DNA of 64,000 nt from an uncultured Clostridia bacterium (GTDB taxonomy: Bacteria > Bacillota > Clostridia > Christensenellales > Aristaeellaceae). Below, piece by piece: positions 35,075 through 43,788 of the stretch (its first letter is position 1; every line of letters starts with the position of its first letter). Location of the stretch: the NCBI GenBank assembly GCA_944333055.1, contig CALVKT010000016.1:1-64000 (forward strand), in the 5' to 3' direction. The notes beneath the pieces were generated by a model. It was not told where the DNA came from. It searched no databases and saw only the letters and a program-made list of their open reading frames with translations. The position numbers and the translations under genes were made by a program.

Positions 35075-35782
35075 ATGCCAATCCTACGCAACATCCCGCT
35101 GCGGCATGAGCTCAAGTATTTCATCACCCCGGCCGAGATGCGCGTTCTGCGCGGCGTGCTCGCCCCGGTGATGCAGCGCGATCCCAATGGCGACGAGAAC
35201 AACGAGTACCACATTCGCTCGCTGTACTTTGACACGATCAACGATGATGCGCTGGAGGAGAAGGTCGCGGGCGTGGGCAACCGCAAGAAGTACCGCATCC
35301 GCATCTACAACTTTGAAGACCGCCTCATCAAGCTCGAATGCAAGAGCAAGTACGGCGATCTGATCTCCAAGCAGTCCGTCACCATCCCCCGCGATCTGGC
35401 CGAGCAGCTCATCGCGGGCGATCCGGAAGGCTTGCAGCGCATGCGCCATCCGCTCTTTCACGACATGTTCCGCGAGATGCGCACGCACCTGCTGCGCCCC
35501 GCGGTCATCGTCGACTACGTGCGCGAGGCGTACATCCATCCCGCCGAGGAAGTCCGCGTGACGTTTGACAAGCAGCTGCGCACGGGCCTGTTCTCCAATG
35601 ACCTGTTCAACAAGGACATCCCCACCTATCCTGTGTTTGACACCCCGGTGGAGATTCTGGAGGTCAAGTACGACCATTTCCTGCCCAGCCACATTCAGGC
35701 CATCCTCAGCGGCATCACCGCGCAGCGCAGCGCCATCTCCAAATACACCTGGTGCCGCCGCTACGAAAACAAGGAATTCTGA
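35075..35782 (+). CDS. VTC-domain polyphosphate polymerase
   Basis: A 235-residue protein consisting of a single VTC domain, the tunnel-shaped fold that makes polyphosphate from ATP in yeast vacuoles. Conserved tunnel and metal residues are visible: RHELKYFI at the start, YHIRSLYFD, RKKYRIRIYN, IKLECKSK, VDYVREAY, VRVTFDKQLRT and VEILEVKYD. The SPX and membrane domains of eukaryotic Vtc4 are absent; DUF4956 may supply the membrane part. An AAAGGAG site precedes the ATG. It ends the operon at a strong terminator. Confidence 0.92.
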   Translation: MPILRNIPLRHELKYFITPAEMRVLRGVLAPVMQRDPNGDENNEYHIRSLYFDTINDDALEEKVAGVGNRKKYRIRIYNFEDRLIKLECKSKYGDLISKQSVTIPRDLAEQLIAGDPEGLQRMRHPLFHDMFREMRTHLLRPAVIVDYVREAYIHPAEEVRVTFDKQLRTGLFSNDLFNKDIPTYPVFDTPVEILEVKYDHFLPSHIQAILSGITAQRSAISKYTWCRRYENKEF

Positions 35783-35796
35783 ATTTCAGCCACGAC

Positions 35797-35827
35797 AAAA
35801 GGGAAGACGCGCGCCGTCTTCCCTTTT
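35797..35827. terminator. Bidirectional terminator between VTC and nucleoside transporter operons
   Basis: A perfect 13-bp stem AAAAGGGAAGACG / CGTCTTCCCTTTT with a 5-base loop; A and T flanks serve both strands. Confidence 0.93.
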
Positions 35828-35854
35828 CGTATGCGCTTTTGATGCGGCTTCGGC

Positions 35855-36775
35855 TTACCGGGAGCCCTTGTCGTAGGGCACGCCCTCCGCCTTGGGCGCT
35901 CTTGACTTCTTGCTGGTGAAGGCCAGAATGATCATCGAAGCGATGAACGGGATCATGTTGTACATGTTCTGCGTCCAGTCCAGCGCCGCCATCGCGGGGA
36001 TGGAACTGGCGATATTCGCCAGCGACTTGAACAGCGCGAAGAACACCGCCGCAAAGAAGATGCGGAACGGCTTCCACTGGCCGAAGATCATGACCGCCAG
36101 CGCGAGGAAGCCCGCGCCGGAGACGCCGACCTCGAAGTTCCAGCTGGACACGGGCGGGATGATGTACGCCATGCCGCCGATGCCGCCCAGCGCGCCGGAG
36201 ATCAGCACGCCGATGTAGCGCATCTTGTAGACGTTGATGCCCACGCTGTCCGCCGCCTGCGGATGCTCGCCGCACGCGCGCAGGCGCAGGCCCAGGCGCG
36301 TCTTGTAGAGCACCACGTAGGACAGGATCAGGATGACGATGCCGATGAACAGGAACACGTTGACCGTCAGCGGGCCGATGTCATAGACGAACGGGCGGTT
36401 GCTGTAGTCGAGCTTCGCGGACGCGGAGCCGTTGAAGCCCTTGGCGATGACCATGGCCAGCGCGGTGGCCAGCATGTTGAGCGCCGTACCGCCGATGGTC
36501 TGGTCCGCGCCGAGATTGATGGAGGCAAAAGCGAGCAGCGCGGCATAGAGCATGCCGGCGACGGCCGCCGCCGTGATCGAGCAGACGACGATGGACAGGA
36601 CGCTCGCGCCCTCCGGCATCAGGTTGATGGCGATGACGCCGATCAGGCCGCCGATGACCATGATGCCCTCCAGCGCGATGTTGATGATGCCGCTGCGCTC
36701 GGAGAACATGCCGCCCAGCGCGACGAGCATCAGGACGACCGTGTAGAGCAGCGTGTATTTCAACAGCAGAAACAT
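35855..36775 (-). CDS. ABC transporter permease, nucleoside (BmpA/NupQ) type, second subunit
   Basis: A 306-residue permease with about eight to nine membrane helices. GGMFSERSGIINIALEGIMVIGG is split here as SERSGIINIALEG and IMVIGGLIGV, the signature of the NupQ/YufQ family, and RLGLRLRACGEHPQAADSVG is the coupling loop. I chose the ATG at 36775, which overlaps the stop of the first permease by one base (TGATG). With the other permease and the ATPase it would import nucleosides. It is the last gene of the operon. Confidence 0.9.
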   Translation of the reverse strand: MFLLLKYTLLYTVVLMLVALGGMFSERSGIINIALEGIMVIGGLIGVIAINLMPEGASVLSIVVCSITAAAVAGMLYAALLAFASINLGADQTIGGTALNMLATALAMVIAKGFNGSASAKLDYSNRPFVYDIGPLTVNVFLFIGIVILILSYVVLYKTRLGLRLRACGEHPQAADSVGINVYKMRYIGVLISGALGGIGGMAYIIPPVSSWNFEVGVSGAGFLALAVMIFGQWKPFRIFFAAVFFALFKSLANIASSIPAMAALDWTQNMYNMIPFIASMIILAFTSKKSRAPKAEGVPYDKGSR

Positions 36776-37914
36776 CAGTTGTCGCCTCCCTTCCCCAGAC
36801 CCGTGCGGCGCGCCTTGCCCGCAAGCAGCGCGCGAATCTTGCTCCTGAAGAGCATGGAGAACGCGCACAGGTAGATGATCAGCGCGGTGATGACGTCGGC
36901 GATCTCCTTGGTGTAATACTCGGTGGAGAGCTTCGTGCCGCCGACGGTGATATACGAGATGAACAGCGAGGAGAAGATGGTGCCGATGGGATTGGAGCAG
37001 GCCAGCAGCGCCGAGCTGATGCCGTTGAAGCCCATGGCCGGCAGCGCGGTGGAGACCTGCGGGTTCCACTCCGCAACGGTGGACAGGTAGAACAGGCCCG
37101 CGCCCACGCCGGCGAGCGCGCCCGCGATCGTCATGGAGAGGACGATGTTGCGCTTGTCGTTGATGCCCGCGTACTGTGCGGCGTTCTTGTTGAAGCCGCA
37201 GGCCTTGAGCTCATAGCCAAACGTCGTCTTGTTGAGCACGACGTACACCACAATCGCAAAGAAGATGGCGATGAAGATGGCGATGGTCACGGATTGCAGC
37301 TTGCCGAACAGGTCGCTCATGCCGCAGCTGGGGATCATGGAGCCCTTGGCCACCTTGCGCAGGCTGTACGTCTTGGTCGTCGCCAGGTCGTACATGGGGC
37401 TTTGGCCCTTGCCGTACATGATGTCGTTGACCATGTACAGGCCGATCCAGTTGAACATGATGGCCGTGATGACCTCGTTGATGTTCAGATATGCCTTGAA
37501 AAAGCCCGGAATCGCGCCCCAGACGGCGCCCAGCGCCATCGCGGCCAGCAGGCACAGGTACCACGGCAGTTGCAGCACGATGGCGCAGTAGAGCGCGCCG
37601 AACGCGCCGAGCGTGTACTGGCCGGCGGCGCCGATGTTGAACAGGCCGGTCTTGAAGGCGAAGCCGACGGACAGGCCGGTCATGATCAGCGGCGCGGCGT
37701 TGGCCAGCACCGTGCCCATGTTGCGCGGGCTGCGGATGCCGCTCTTGAGGATGACCATCAGGCCGTCTTGGATGGCGTGCTCTGCGTCGATGATTGCCAG
37801 CACCACCACGCCCAGCAGCAGGCCGATGGCGATGCAGATCAGCGACGCGGCAACCGAGATGAGCGCTTCCGAGGAAGCCAGCCGGCTGCTGAGCGAGGGT
37901 TTTTTGTTCTCCAT
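36775..37914 (-). CDS. ABC transporter permease, nucleoside (BmpA/NupP) type, first subunit
   Basis: A 379-residue multi-pass permease of the branched-chain/ribose superfamily, NupP/YufP branch. Visible features are TVLANAAPLIMTGLSVGFAF, KTGLFNIGAAGQYTLGAFGA, NEVITAIMFNWIGLY and the coupling loop FGYELKACGFNKNAAQYAG. The ATG at 37914 has AAGGAGG eight bases upstream, which rules out the longer frame. It lies 13 bases after the ATPase gene. Confidence 0.91.
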   Translation of the reverse strand: MENKKPSLSSRLASSEALISVAASLICIAIGLLLGVVVLAIIDAEHAIQDGLMVILKSGIRSPRNMGTVLANAAPLIMTGLSVGFAFKTGLFNIGAAGQYTLGAFGALYCAIVLQLPWYLCLLAAMALGAVWGAIPGFFKAYLNINEVITAIMFNWIGLYMVNDIMYGKGQSPMYDLATTKTYSLRKVAKGSMIPSCGMSDLFGKLQSVTIAIFIAIFFAIVVYVVLNKTTFGYELKACGFNKNAAQYAGINDKRNIVLSMTIAGALAGVGAGLFYLSTVAEWNPQVSTALPAMGFNGISSALLACSNPIGTIFSSLFISYITVGGTKLSTEYYTKEIADVITALIIYLCAFSMLFRSKIRALLAGKARRTGLGKGGDN

Positions 37915-37927
37915 ATGCGCGTCCTCC

Positions 37928-39457
37928 TTATCCCTTTCGCTGCGCACCGGCCATGTACAGGCCCAGCTCCCCGGCGGTGGTATGGCGCGGATCGAGCTCG
38001 CCGACGATCTCGCCCTCGTACATCACGAGAATGCGGTCGGGCACCTCCAGCACTTCGTCAAGCTCCAGCGAGACGAGCAGCACCGCCTTGCCGCTGTCGC
38101 GCTGGCGCAGCAGCTCCTTGCGGATGTACTCGATCGCGCCGACATCCAGGCCGCGCGTGGGCTGCACGGCGATCAGCAGGTCGTTGCCCAGATCGATCTC
38201 ACGGGCGATGATCGCCTTTTGCTGGTTGCCGCCGGACATGCTGCGCGCGGGGGTCACCGCGCCCTGACCGCTGCGCACGTCGTATTGCTCGATGAGGCGG
38301 TCGGCATAGGCGCGGATCTCGCCGAACTTGAGGAACCCCTTCTCGGAGAACGGCTTTTCAAAGTAACGCTTGAGCACCAGGTTGTTCTCCAGCGTGTAAT
38401 CGAGCACGAGGCCGTGCTTATGGCGGTCCTCCGGGATATGGCTCATGCCCGCGCAGTTGCGCGCACGCACGGACAGGTGCGTGATGTCCCGATCGCCCAG
38501 GAAGATGTGGCCGCTCTCCGCCTTCATCAGACCCGTGAGCGCGTACACCAGCTCGCTCTGGCCGTTGCCATCGATGCCCGCGATGCACACGATCTCGCCC
38601 TGGCGCACGTTGAAGGAGACGTCGTTGACCAGCGCCTTGCCGTGGCGCTTGCTCCTCACCGTCAGGTTCTGCACGCTCAGCACGCTCTCGCCCAGCTGCT
38701 GGGGCTGCTTGTCCATGACCAGCTGCACCTTGCGGCCGACCATCATCTCGCTGAGTTCTTCCTTGCTGGTCGCCGCCACGTCCACCGTGCCGACGCAGTG
38801 GCCCTTGCGCAGCACCGTGCAGCGGTCGGCCACCGCCTTGATCTCGTCGAGCTTGTGCGTGATGAACAGGATGGACTTGCCCTCGGCGGCCAGCCCCTTC
38901 ATGATCTTCATCAGCTCTTCGATCTCCTGCGGGGTGAGCACGGCGGTCGGCTCGTCGAAGATGAGCACCTCGTTGTCGCGGTAGAGCATCTTGAGAATCT
39001 CCGTGCGCTGCTGCATGCCCACGGTGATGTCCTCCACCATCGCGTCGGGATCGACCTTGAGGCCGTAGCGCTCGCTCAGGTCGATCACCTTGCGCCGCGC
39101 CTCCGCCTTTTGCAGAAAGCCGAACGCCTTCGTGGCGGGCTCCACGCCCAGGATGATGTTGTCCAGCACGGAAAAGACCTCGACCAGCTTGAAATGCTGG
39201 TGCACCATGCCGATGCCCAGCGCATTGGCGTCGTTGGGATCCTTGATCCGCACGGTCTCGCCGTCTTTGCGGATCTCGCCCTTCTCCGGCTGATACAGAC
39301 CAAAGAGCACGCTCATCAGGGTCGATTTGCCCGCGCCGTTTTCGCCCAGCAGCGCGTGGATTTCGCCCTTCCTGAGCTGCAAAGTGATGTCGTCATTGGC
39401 AATGATCCCCGGAAACTCCTTGGTGATGTTCAGCATTTCGATGATGTATTCGCTCAA
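37928..39457 (-). CDS. ABC transporter ATP-binding protein, nucleoside (NupO) type
   Basis: A 509-residue protein with two fused ATPase domains (about 1-245 and 255-509). Domain 1: LGENGAGKSTLMSVLFGLYQ, TVGMQQRTEI, LIFDEPTAVLTP. Domain 2: CIAGIDGNGQSELVYALTGL, a degenerate Walker A, MSGGNQQKAIIAREI and AVQPTRGLDVGA. I place the start at the TTG at 39457: it lies eight bases after AAGGAG and gives the family's usual N-terminus (SEYIIEMLNITKEFPG), whereas the upstream ATG is only two bases from that site. The BmpA-type lipoprotein receptor is not encoded in this operon. Confidence 0.92.
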   Translation of the reverse strand: MSEYIIEMLNITKEFPGIIANDDITLQLRKGEIHALLGENGAGKSTLMSVLFGLYQPEKGEIRKDGETVRIKDPNDANALGIGMVHQHFKLVEVFSVLDNIILGVEPATKAFGFLQKAEARRKVIDLSERYGLKVDPDAMVEDITVGMQQRTEILKMLYRDNEVLIFDEPTAVLTPQEIEELMKIMKGLAAEGKSILFITHKLDEIKAVADRCTVLRKGHCVGTVDVAATSKEELSEMMVGRKVQLVMDKQPQQLGESVLSVQNLTVRSKRHGKALVNDVSFNVRQGEIVCIAGIDGNGQSELVYALTGLMKAESGHIFLGDRDITHLSVRARNCAGMSHIPEDRHKHGLVLDYTLENNLVLKRYFEKPFSEKGFLKFGEIRAYADRLIEQYDVRSGQGAVTPARSMSGGNQQKAIIAREIDLGNDLLIAVQPTRGLDVGAIEYIRKELLRQRDSGKAVLLVSLELDEVLEVPDRILVMYEGEIVGELDPRHTTAGELGLYMAGAQRKG

Positions 39458-39493
39458 ACCCATCACTCCTTAGTTACGGTTCCTTTGGCAAAT

Positions 39494-39521
39494 ATTATAC
39501 CGTATTCATGCGCGATTTAAA
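39494..39521 (-). promoter_or_regulatory. Promoter of the nucleoside transporter operon
   Basis: TATAAT (39494-39499) on the minus strand, with TTTAAA (39516-39521) 16 bp upstream. Confidence 0.65.
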
Positions 39522-39578
39522 AGCACTTTTTTGCACAACGGCCGCGCGTGCGCGCCCTGCGGCGAAAGCAACCCGGAC

Positions 39579-39612
39579 ACGGGTTCGCAAACGGGTTTGG
39601 AACGGGTTTGGA
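39579..39612 (+). repeat. Three direct repeats upstream of the phosphofructokinase promoter
   Basis: ACGGGTTCGCA, ACGGGTTTGGA, ACGGGTTTGGA begin at 39579, 39591 and 39602, about one helical turn apart, and end 13 bases before the -35 box. This is a likely activator or repressor binding array. Confidence 0.6.
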
Positions 39613-39625
39613 AGCGAAAAAAGAA

Positions 39626-39654
39626 TTGCCAATTTTCCGGCTTTATGATATAGT
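39626..39654 (+). promoter_or_regulatory. Promoter of pfp
   Basis: TTGCCA (39626-39631), 17 bp, TATAGT (39649-39654). Confidence 0.8.
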
Positions 39655-39722
39655 ATGTTCGTTTGGGAATTCATGCGGATTTCCCATCTCAACAGGGTAA
39701 CATCAAGGGGAGGTCATATCCA

Positions 39723-40967
39723 ATGCCTGAAAACATTCTCGTTGGCGCGCTGATCGTCGGCCAGTCCGGCGGCCCGTCCGCCGTGATCAACTGCTCCGCG
39801 TACGGCGTCATCAAGGCCGGTCTGGAGAACCCGAACATCACGAAGGTGTACGGCGCGTATCACGGCATCAAGGGCGTTCTGAACGACGAGCTGATGATCA
39901 TGGATGAAGAGGACGCCGGCGAGCTGGAGAACATGCTCCACACCCCGTCCTCCGCGCTGGGCTCCTGCCGCTATAAGATCGCCGATCCGGACGTGGACGA
40001 CACCGACTACAAGCGGATTCTGGAGATCTTCAAGAAGTACGACGTCCGCTACTTCTTCTACAACGGCGGCAACGACTCCATGGACACCTGCAACAAGATT
40101 TCCAAGTACATGAGCCGCGTGGGCTACGAATGCCGCGTGATGGGCGTGCCCAAGACGATCGACAACGATCTGGCCGGCACCGACCACTGCCCGGGCTTCG
40201 CCTCCGCCGCCAAGTACATCGCCACCTCCTTCATGGAGGTCTCCCGCGACAGCCAGGTCTATGACACCGGCATGATCACCATCGTCGAGTGCATGGGCCG
40301 TCACGCCGGCTGGCTGACCGCCGCCGCCGCGCTGGCGGGCACCAAGGGCGACGGCCCCGACCTGATCTACCTGCCGGAAGTCGACTTTGACATGGATCAG
40401 TTCATCGCCGACGTCAAGCGCGTGTACGCGGAGAAGAAGAACTGCATCGTGGCCGTGTCCGAGGGCGTGCACTACGCCGACGGCACGTTCGTCTCCGAGG
40501 CGAAGACCTCCGGCACCGACGGCTTCGGCCATGCCCAGCTGGGCGGTCTGGCCGCGCGCCTGGCCGACGTGGTCAAGGCGGCGACCGGCGTCAAGGTGCG
40601 CCCGATCGAGCTGAGCCTGCTCCAGCGCTGCGCCGCGCACTGCGCCTCCGGCACCGACATCGCCGAGTCCTTCTTGTCCGGCAAGGTCGCCGTGGAGGCC
40701 GCCGTCGCCGGTGAGACCGACAAGATGGTCGGCTTCGCCTGCACCCGCGACGAGAACGGCTACACCTGCACGCCCAAGCTCTTTGACCTGAGCATGGTGG
40801 CCAACACCGAAAAGAAGGTGCCGCTCGCCTGGATCAACGAGGCGCACAACGGCGTCACCCAGGACTTCATCGACTACTGCCTGCCGCTCATTCAGGGCGA
40901 GACGGGCATGGTCACGGAAGATGGCCTGCCGCGCTTCGTGCAGCTCAAGAAGGTCTTCGCGAAGTGA
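39723..40967 (+). CDS. pfp: 6-phosphofructokinase, pyrophosphate-dependent type
   Basis: A 414-residue phosphofructokinase. GGNDS (residues 115-119) replaces the GGDGS of ATP enzymes and PKTIDND (143-149) has Lys where ATP enzymes have Gly; both mark PPi-dependent enzymes, which run the step reversibly at the cost of pyrophosphate. MGRHAGWL is the usual substrate motif. The start has GGGGAGG. It is monocistronic: its own promoter and a terminator flank it. The direct repeats upstream suggest specific control. Confidence 0.93.
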   Translation: MPENILVGALIVGQSGGPSAVINCSAYGVIKAGLENPNITKVYGAYHGIKGVLNDELMIMDEEDAGELENMLHTPSSALGSCRYKIADPDVDDTDYKRILEIFKKYDVRYFFYNGGNDSMDTCNKISKYMSRVGYECRVMGVPKTIDNDLAGTDHCPGFASAAKYIATSFMEVSRDSQVYDTGMITIVECMGRHAGWLTAAAALAGTKGDGPDLIYLPEVDFDMDQFIADVKRVYAEKKNCIVAVSEGVHYADGTFVSEAKTSGTDGFGHAQLGGLAARLADVVKAATGVKVRPIELSLLQRCAAHCASGTDIAESFLSGKVAVEAAVAGETDKMVGFACTRDENGYTCTPKLFDLSMVANTEKKVPLAWINEAHNGVTQDFIDYCLPLIQGETGMVTEDGLPRFVQLKKVFAK

Positions 40968-40974
40968 TCCCCGT

Positions 40975-41006
40975 CCCGGAATCCGAAAGGGTTCCGGGAT
41001 TTTTCT
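40975..41006 (+). terminator. Intrinsic terminator of pfp
   Basis: Stem CCCGGAATCC / GGGTTCCGGG with a GAAA loop, followed by ATTTTTCT; eight bases after the stop codon. Confidence 0.88.
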
Positions 41007-41184
41007 CCCATGCACAATCCCCGCCGGACACGCACGTGCCCTGCGGGGATTTTCTCGCTTCATCGGAAGGATCTGCGCGCGATCGGCGCGCCGTCCAAGC
41101 CGCCTCGTCCACACCGCCGGCGCACGCGCATAGCAGAATACGCCGCCGTACAGGCAAAGCCGCAGGCGGCAAGCCGAAACAGCG

Positions 41185-41778
41185 TCATCTCTTTTGCCGT
41201 TCCTGTGTCGTGCATCCCTTGTATCCGTCTTCCGGGCATCCTTCAGTCCCCGACGCGCAAAAAGGCTTCCGTCCGCCGGAAATCTCCGGCGCGCACATTC
41301 GCGCGGCCTGCTCGATGAGAAACGCGCAGATGCCCTGCACGTCGTCGAGCGCAAAGTGCGGGCAGTCCCCGCCGATCGACGGATCGTCCGTGACGATGGC
41401 CGCAAAGCGCTCCGGCGCATCGGGCAGGCCGCGGCCCGCCGCCCGGCGGCAGATGCCGATGCGCGGGATCTCCTCGCAGTGGTAGCCCTCCACCAGTATC
41501 AGATCGACGTCGTGCGCCATGGCGAGGTTGTCGCGCAGCGTGCGCGTGCGATGCTCGACCACGGCCGTCACCTCCGGCCCGCTGACGATGGTCATGTCCG
41601 CGCCCGCCTGCGCAAAGCGCCAGGAATCCTTGCCCTCCCGGTCGATCTCGATGTGATGGGCGTCCTGCTTGATCGCACACACGCGCAAGCCATGCGCCTT
41701 GAGCGCACGGATGACCGCTTCCAGCAGCGTGGTCTTGCCCGTACCGGAATACGCGGCGAATGCAAAGGCCGGAATCAC
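41185..41778 (-). CDS. mobB: Molybdopterin-guanine dinucleotide biosynthesis protein MobB
   Basis: A 197-residue P-loop protein. Walker A is AAYSGTGKTT (near residue 9), followed by IKQDAHHIEIDREGKDSWRF, the family's His/Asp segment, and DLILVEGYHCEEIPRI. MobB aids MobA in attaching GMP to molybdopterin. The C-terminal ~30 residues (with CASGTEGCPEDGYKGC) are Cys-rich and not part of the usual fold. The GTG at 41778 is chosen: GGGGAGGG lies before it and it overlaps the ATPase stop by four bases. That coupling ties the transporter to molybdenum or tungsten use. Confidence 0.9.
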   Translation of the reverse strand: MIPAFAFAAYSGTGKTTLLEAVIRALKAHGLRVCAIKQDAHHIEIDREGKDSWRFAQAGADMTIVSGPEVTAVVEHRTRTLRDNLAMAHDVDLILVEGYHCEEIPRIGICRRAAGRGLPDAPERFAAIVTDDPSIGGDCPHFALDDVQGICAFLIEQAARMCAPEISGGRKPFCASGTEGCPEDGYKGCTTQERQKR

Positions 41779-42566
41779 GCGCGTCCCTCCCCATCCGGCG
41801 CATCCATCACCGGCACGATCACGCACCCGCCCGGCGTATCGGCCAGCGCGGCGCGCACGCCGTAGAGCCGCTCGATCAGTTCACCCGTGAGCACGTCCTG
41901 CGGCGCGCCCAGCGCCGCCACACGGCCGCCGGAGAGCGCGAGGATCCGCGTGGCGAACGTCAGCGCGTGCTGCGGGTTGTGCGTGGAGAGCAGCACGCCG
42001 TAACCCTCCGCCGCCAGCCCGCGCACCAGGCGCAGCACGCGGAGCTGGTTGCCGAAGTCGAGCGCCGACGTCGGCTCGTCCATGACCAGCATGTCCGCCT
42101 GCTGCGCGATGGCGCGGGCGATCAGCACGAGCTGCTGCTCGCCGCCGGAGATGTGCGTGAAGTCGCGCGCCTCCAGATGCGCCGCGCCCACGCGCGAGAG
42201 CGCTTCCCGCGCCAGACGCACCTGCGCCGCGCCGGGCTGGGCGAATGCGGAGAGCTGGCGCGTGGTGCCCATGAGCACGGTGTCCAGCACCGAATAGCCG
42301 AACGCGGGCCGGTTGATCTGCGGGATGTAGGCGATGCGCTTGGCCGTCTCCCGGCGCGAGAGCGCGCGCAGATCCTCGCCGTCCGAGGAGATCATGCCGG
42401 AATAGCCGTGCAGCAGGCCCAGAATGCAGCGAAACAGCGTGCTCTTGCCCACGCCGTTGGGGCCGAGCACGGAGAGGAACTCGCCGCGCTCCAGCGTAAA
42501 GGAGACGTCCGAAAGCACCGGCGCGCCGCCGTAGGAGAAGCCGAGGTTTTGCACGCACAGGCTCAC
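41775..42566 (-). CDS. FecE/BtuD-type ABC transporter ATP-binding protein, probable molybdate/tungstate
   Basis: A 263-residue ATPase of the type II (siderophore/B12) importer class. Walker A GPNGVGKST, signature ISGGEQQLVLIARAI, Walker B MLVMDEPTSALD, H-loop STHN. The GTG at 42566 follows AAGGGGG and overlaps the permease stop by four bases. In this class the cargo is usually a siderophore, haem, cobalamin, or molybdate/tungstate (as in MolBC of Haemophilus); the coupled mobB gene favours the last. Confidence 0.9.
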   Translation of the reverse strand: MSLCVQNLGFSYGGAPVLSDVSFTLERGEFLSVLGPNGVGKSTLFRCILGLLHGYSGMISSDGEDLRALSRRETAKRIAYIPQINRPAFGYSVLDTVLMGTTRQLSAFAQPGAAQVRLAREALSRVGAAHLEARDFTHISGGEQQLVLIARAIAQQADMLVMDEPTSALDFGNQLRVLRLVRGLAAEGYGVLLSTHNPQHALTFATRILALSGGRVAALGAPQDVLTGELIERLYGVRAALADTPGGCVIVPVMDAPDGEGRA

Positions 42567-43591
42567 AGGATATTCCCCCTTCTGGTCATCAGATAGATGA
42601 AGAACGGCGCGCCGATGAACGCCGTGAGGATGCCGATGGGGATCTCGGTGGCCATCAGGTTGCGCGATACGTTGTCCACCAGCAGCAGGAAGCTCGCGCC
42701 CATGAGCATGGACGCGGGCAGCAGATAGCGGCAATCATTGCCCACCAGCTTTCTGCACAGGTGCGGGATGACCAGCCCGACCCAGCCGATCATGCCGCTG
42801 ACCGCCACGCTCGCCGCGGTCAGAAACGTGGCGCACAGCACCACGCACAGCCGCAGCGCGCCGGTGTGCACGCCCAGCGCCGCGGCCTCCTCCTCCCCCA
42901 GCGTCAGCATGTTGATGCGCCAGCGCACCAGCAGCAGCGGCACCGCGCCGATGATCATGGGCACGACGGCAAAGGCCACGTCGTCAAGGCGCGCGCCGGA
43001 GAGGCTGCCCATCAGCCAATAGGTGATGGCGGGCAGCTCGTTGCTCGGATCGGCGACCAGCTTGATATACGACGTGCCGGCGGAAAAGAGCGAGGAGACC
43101 ATCACGCCCGCCAGCAGGATGCTCACCGTGCGGCTGCCGCGCGTGCGCATGCCGATCAGATACACGAGCGCCACGGTCAGCAGGCTGAACGCAAACGCCA
43201 TGAGCGTGATGCCGCCGTGGGAGATGCCCAGCAAAATGGCCAGCGCCGCGCCGAAGCACGCGCCCGATGACGCGCCCAGAATGTCCGGCGCGGCCATGGG
43301 GTTTTGAAAGACGCTCTGAAACGCCGCGCCCGCCAGCGACAGGCAGCAGCCCACCAGGCAGGCCAGCGCGATGCGCGGCAGGCGGACGTTGACGACCACC
43401 GCGCGCATGTTGGCCGACCACGTCTCCTCCAGCGGGAACACCTGGGCAAGCAGGATGCGCACGACCTGCGTCATGGGCACGTCGTATCGGCCCAGGACGA
43501 ACGACGCGAGAAACAGCGCCGCCAGCAGCGCGGCGAGCGCCAGCAGGCACAGCCGCGCGCGGCGCGCCGAAGCCAAGGGTTGTTCTTTCAT
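42563..43591 (-). CDS. FecCD-family ABC transporter permease, probable molybdate/tungstate
   Basis: A 342-residue permease with about ten membrane helices and FecCD hallmarks: LRLPR-like VRLPRIALACLVGCCLSLAG, QNPMAAPDILGASSGACFGA, GEEEAAALGVHTGALR (the coupling helix) and GMIGWVGLVIPHLCRKLVG. It is the first gene of the operon. Upstream is a 200-base leader with a riboswitch-like fold and a terminator. No binding protein is encoded in the operon. Confidence 0.92.
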   Translation of the reverse strand: MKEQPLASARRARLCLLALAALLAALFLASFVLGRYDVPMTQVVRILLAQVFPLEETWSANMRAVVVNVRLPRIALACLVGCCLSLAGAAFQSVFQNPMAAPDILGASSGACFGAALAILLGISHGGITLMAFAFSLLTVALVYLIGMRTRGSRTVSILLAGVMVSSLFSAGTSYIKLVADPSNELPAITYWLMGSLSGARLDDVAFAVVPMIIGAVPLLLVRWRINMLTLGEEEAAALGVHTGALRLCVVLCATFLTAASVAVSGMIGWVGLVIPHLCRKLVGNDCRYLLPASMLMGASFLLLVDNVSRNLMATEIPIGILTAFIGAPFFIYLMTRRGNIL

Positions 43592-43621
43592 GACGGTTCA
43601 TTCCTTTCCGCCGGCGGACAC

Positions 43622-43655
43622 AAAAAAGCGCCCGCAGCCCATGAGGATGCGGACG
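43622..43655 (-). terminator. Regulatory terminator in the FecCD-MobB leader
   Basis: On the minus strand an 8-bp stem (43648-43655 with 43629-43636, one G-U pair) and 11-base loop is followed by C and TTTTTT. It stands about 30 bases before the permease start codon, so it must be conditional. Confidence 0.85.
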
Positions 43656-43782
43656 ACAATCCCTGTAATCCGTCTCCTTTTCAAACCGGAAGGCCGCGCC
43701 GTTTCCCGCGCAACCCTGTGCCAATGCCCTGGCGCGGCCCCGCATCCATCGCCTGAGCATTAGGAGACGGGGCTCGAAGACG
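43645..43782 (-). ncRNA. Riboswitch-like leader of the FecCD-ATPase-MobB operon, class uncertain (Moco/Tuco candidate)
   Basis: Three pairings are exact. A closing stem joins CCGTCTCC (43763-43770) with GGAGACGG (43670-43677). An inner stem joins GGCCGCGCC (43731-43739) with GGCGCGGCC (43692-43700). A rival helix joins GGATGCGG (43740-43747) with CCGCATCC (43645-43652), which is the 5' arm of the terminator. So the aptamer-like region can act as an antiterminator in one state and release the terminator in the other. The RNA starts just before CTCCG, with CCTAATGCTCAGG inside the closing stem. The mobB link suggests molybdenum or tungsten cofactor as ligand; I cannot confirm the class by eye. 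Confidence 0.65.
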
Positions 43783-43788
43783 GAGTAT

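Noticed and set aside
43640-43785. Firm assignment of the leader to the cobalamin riboswitch class
   Set aside because: The B12 box and the other conserved blocks of cobalamin riboswitches are not recognisable; the class is left open.
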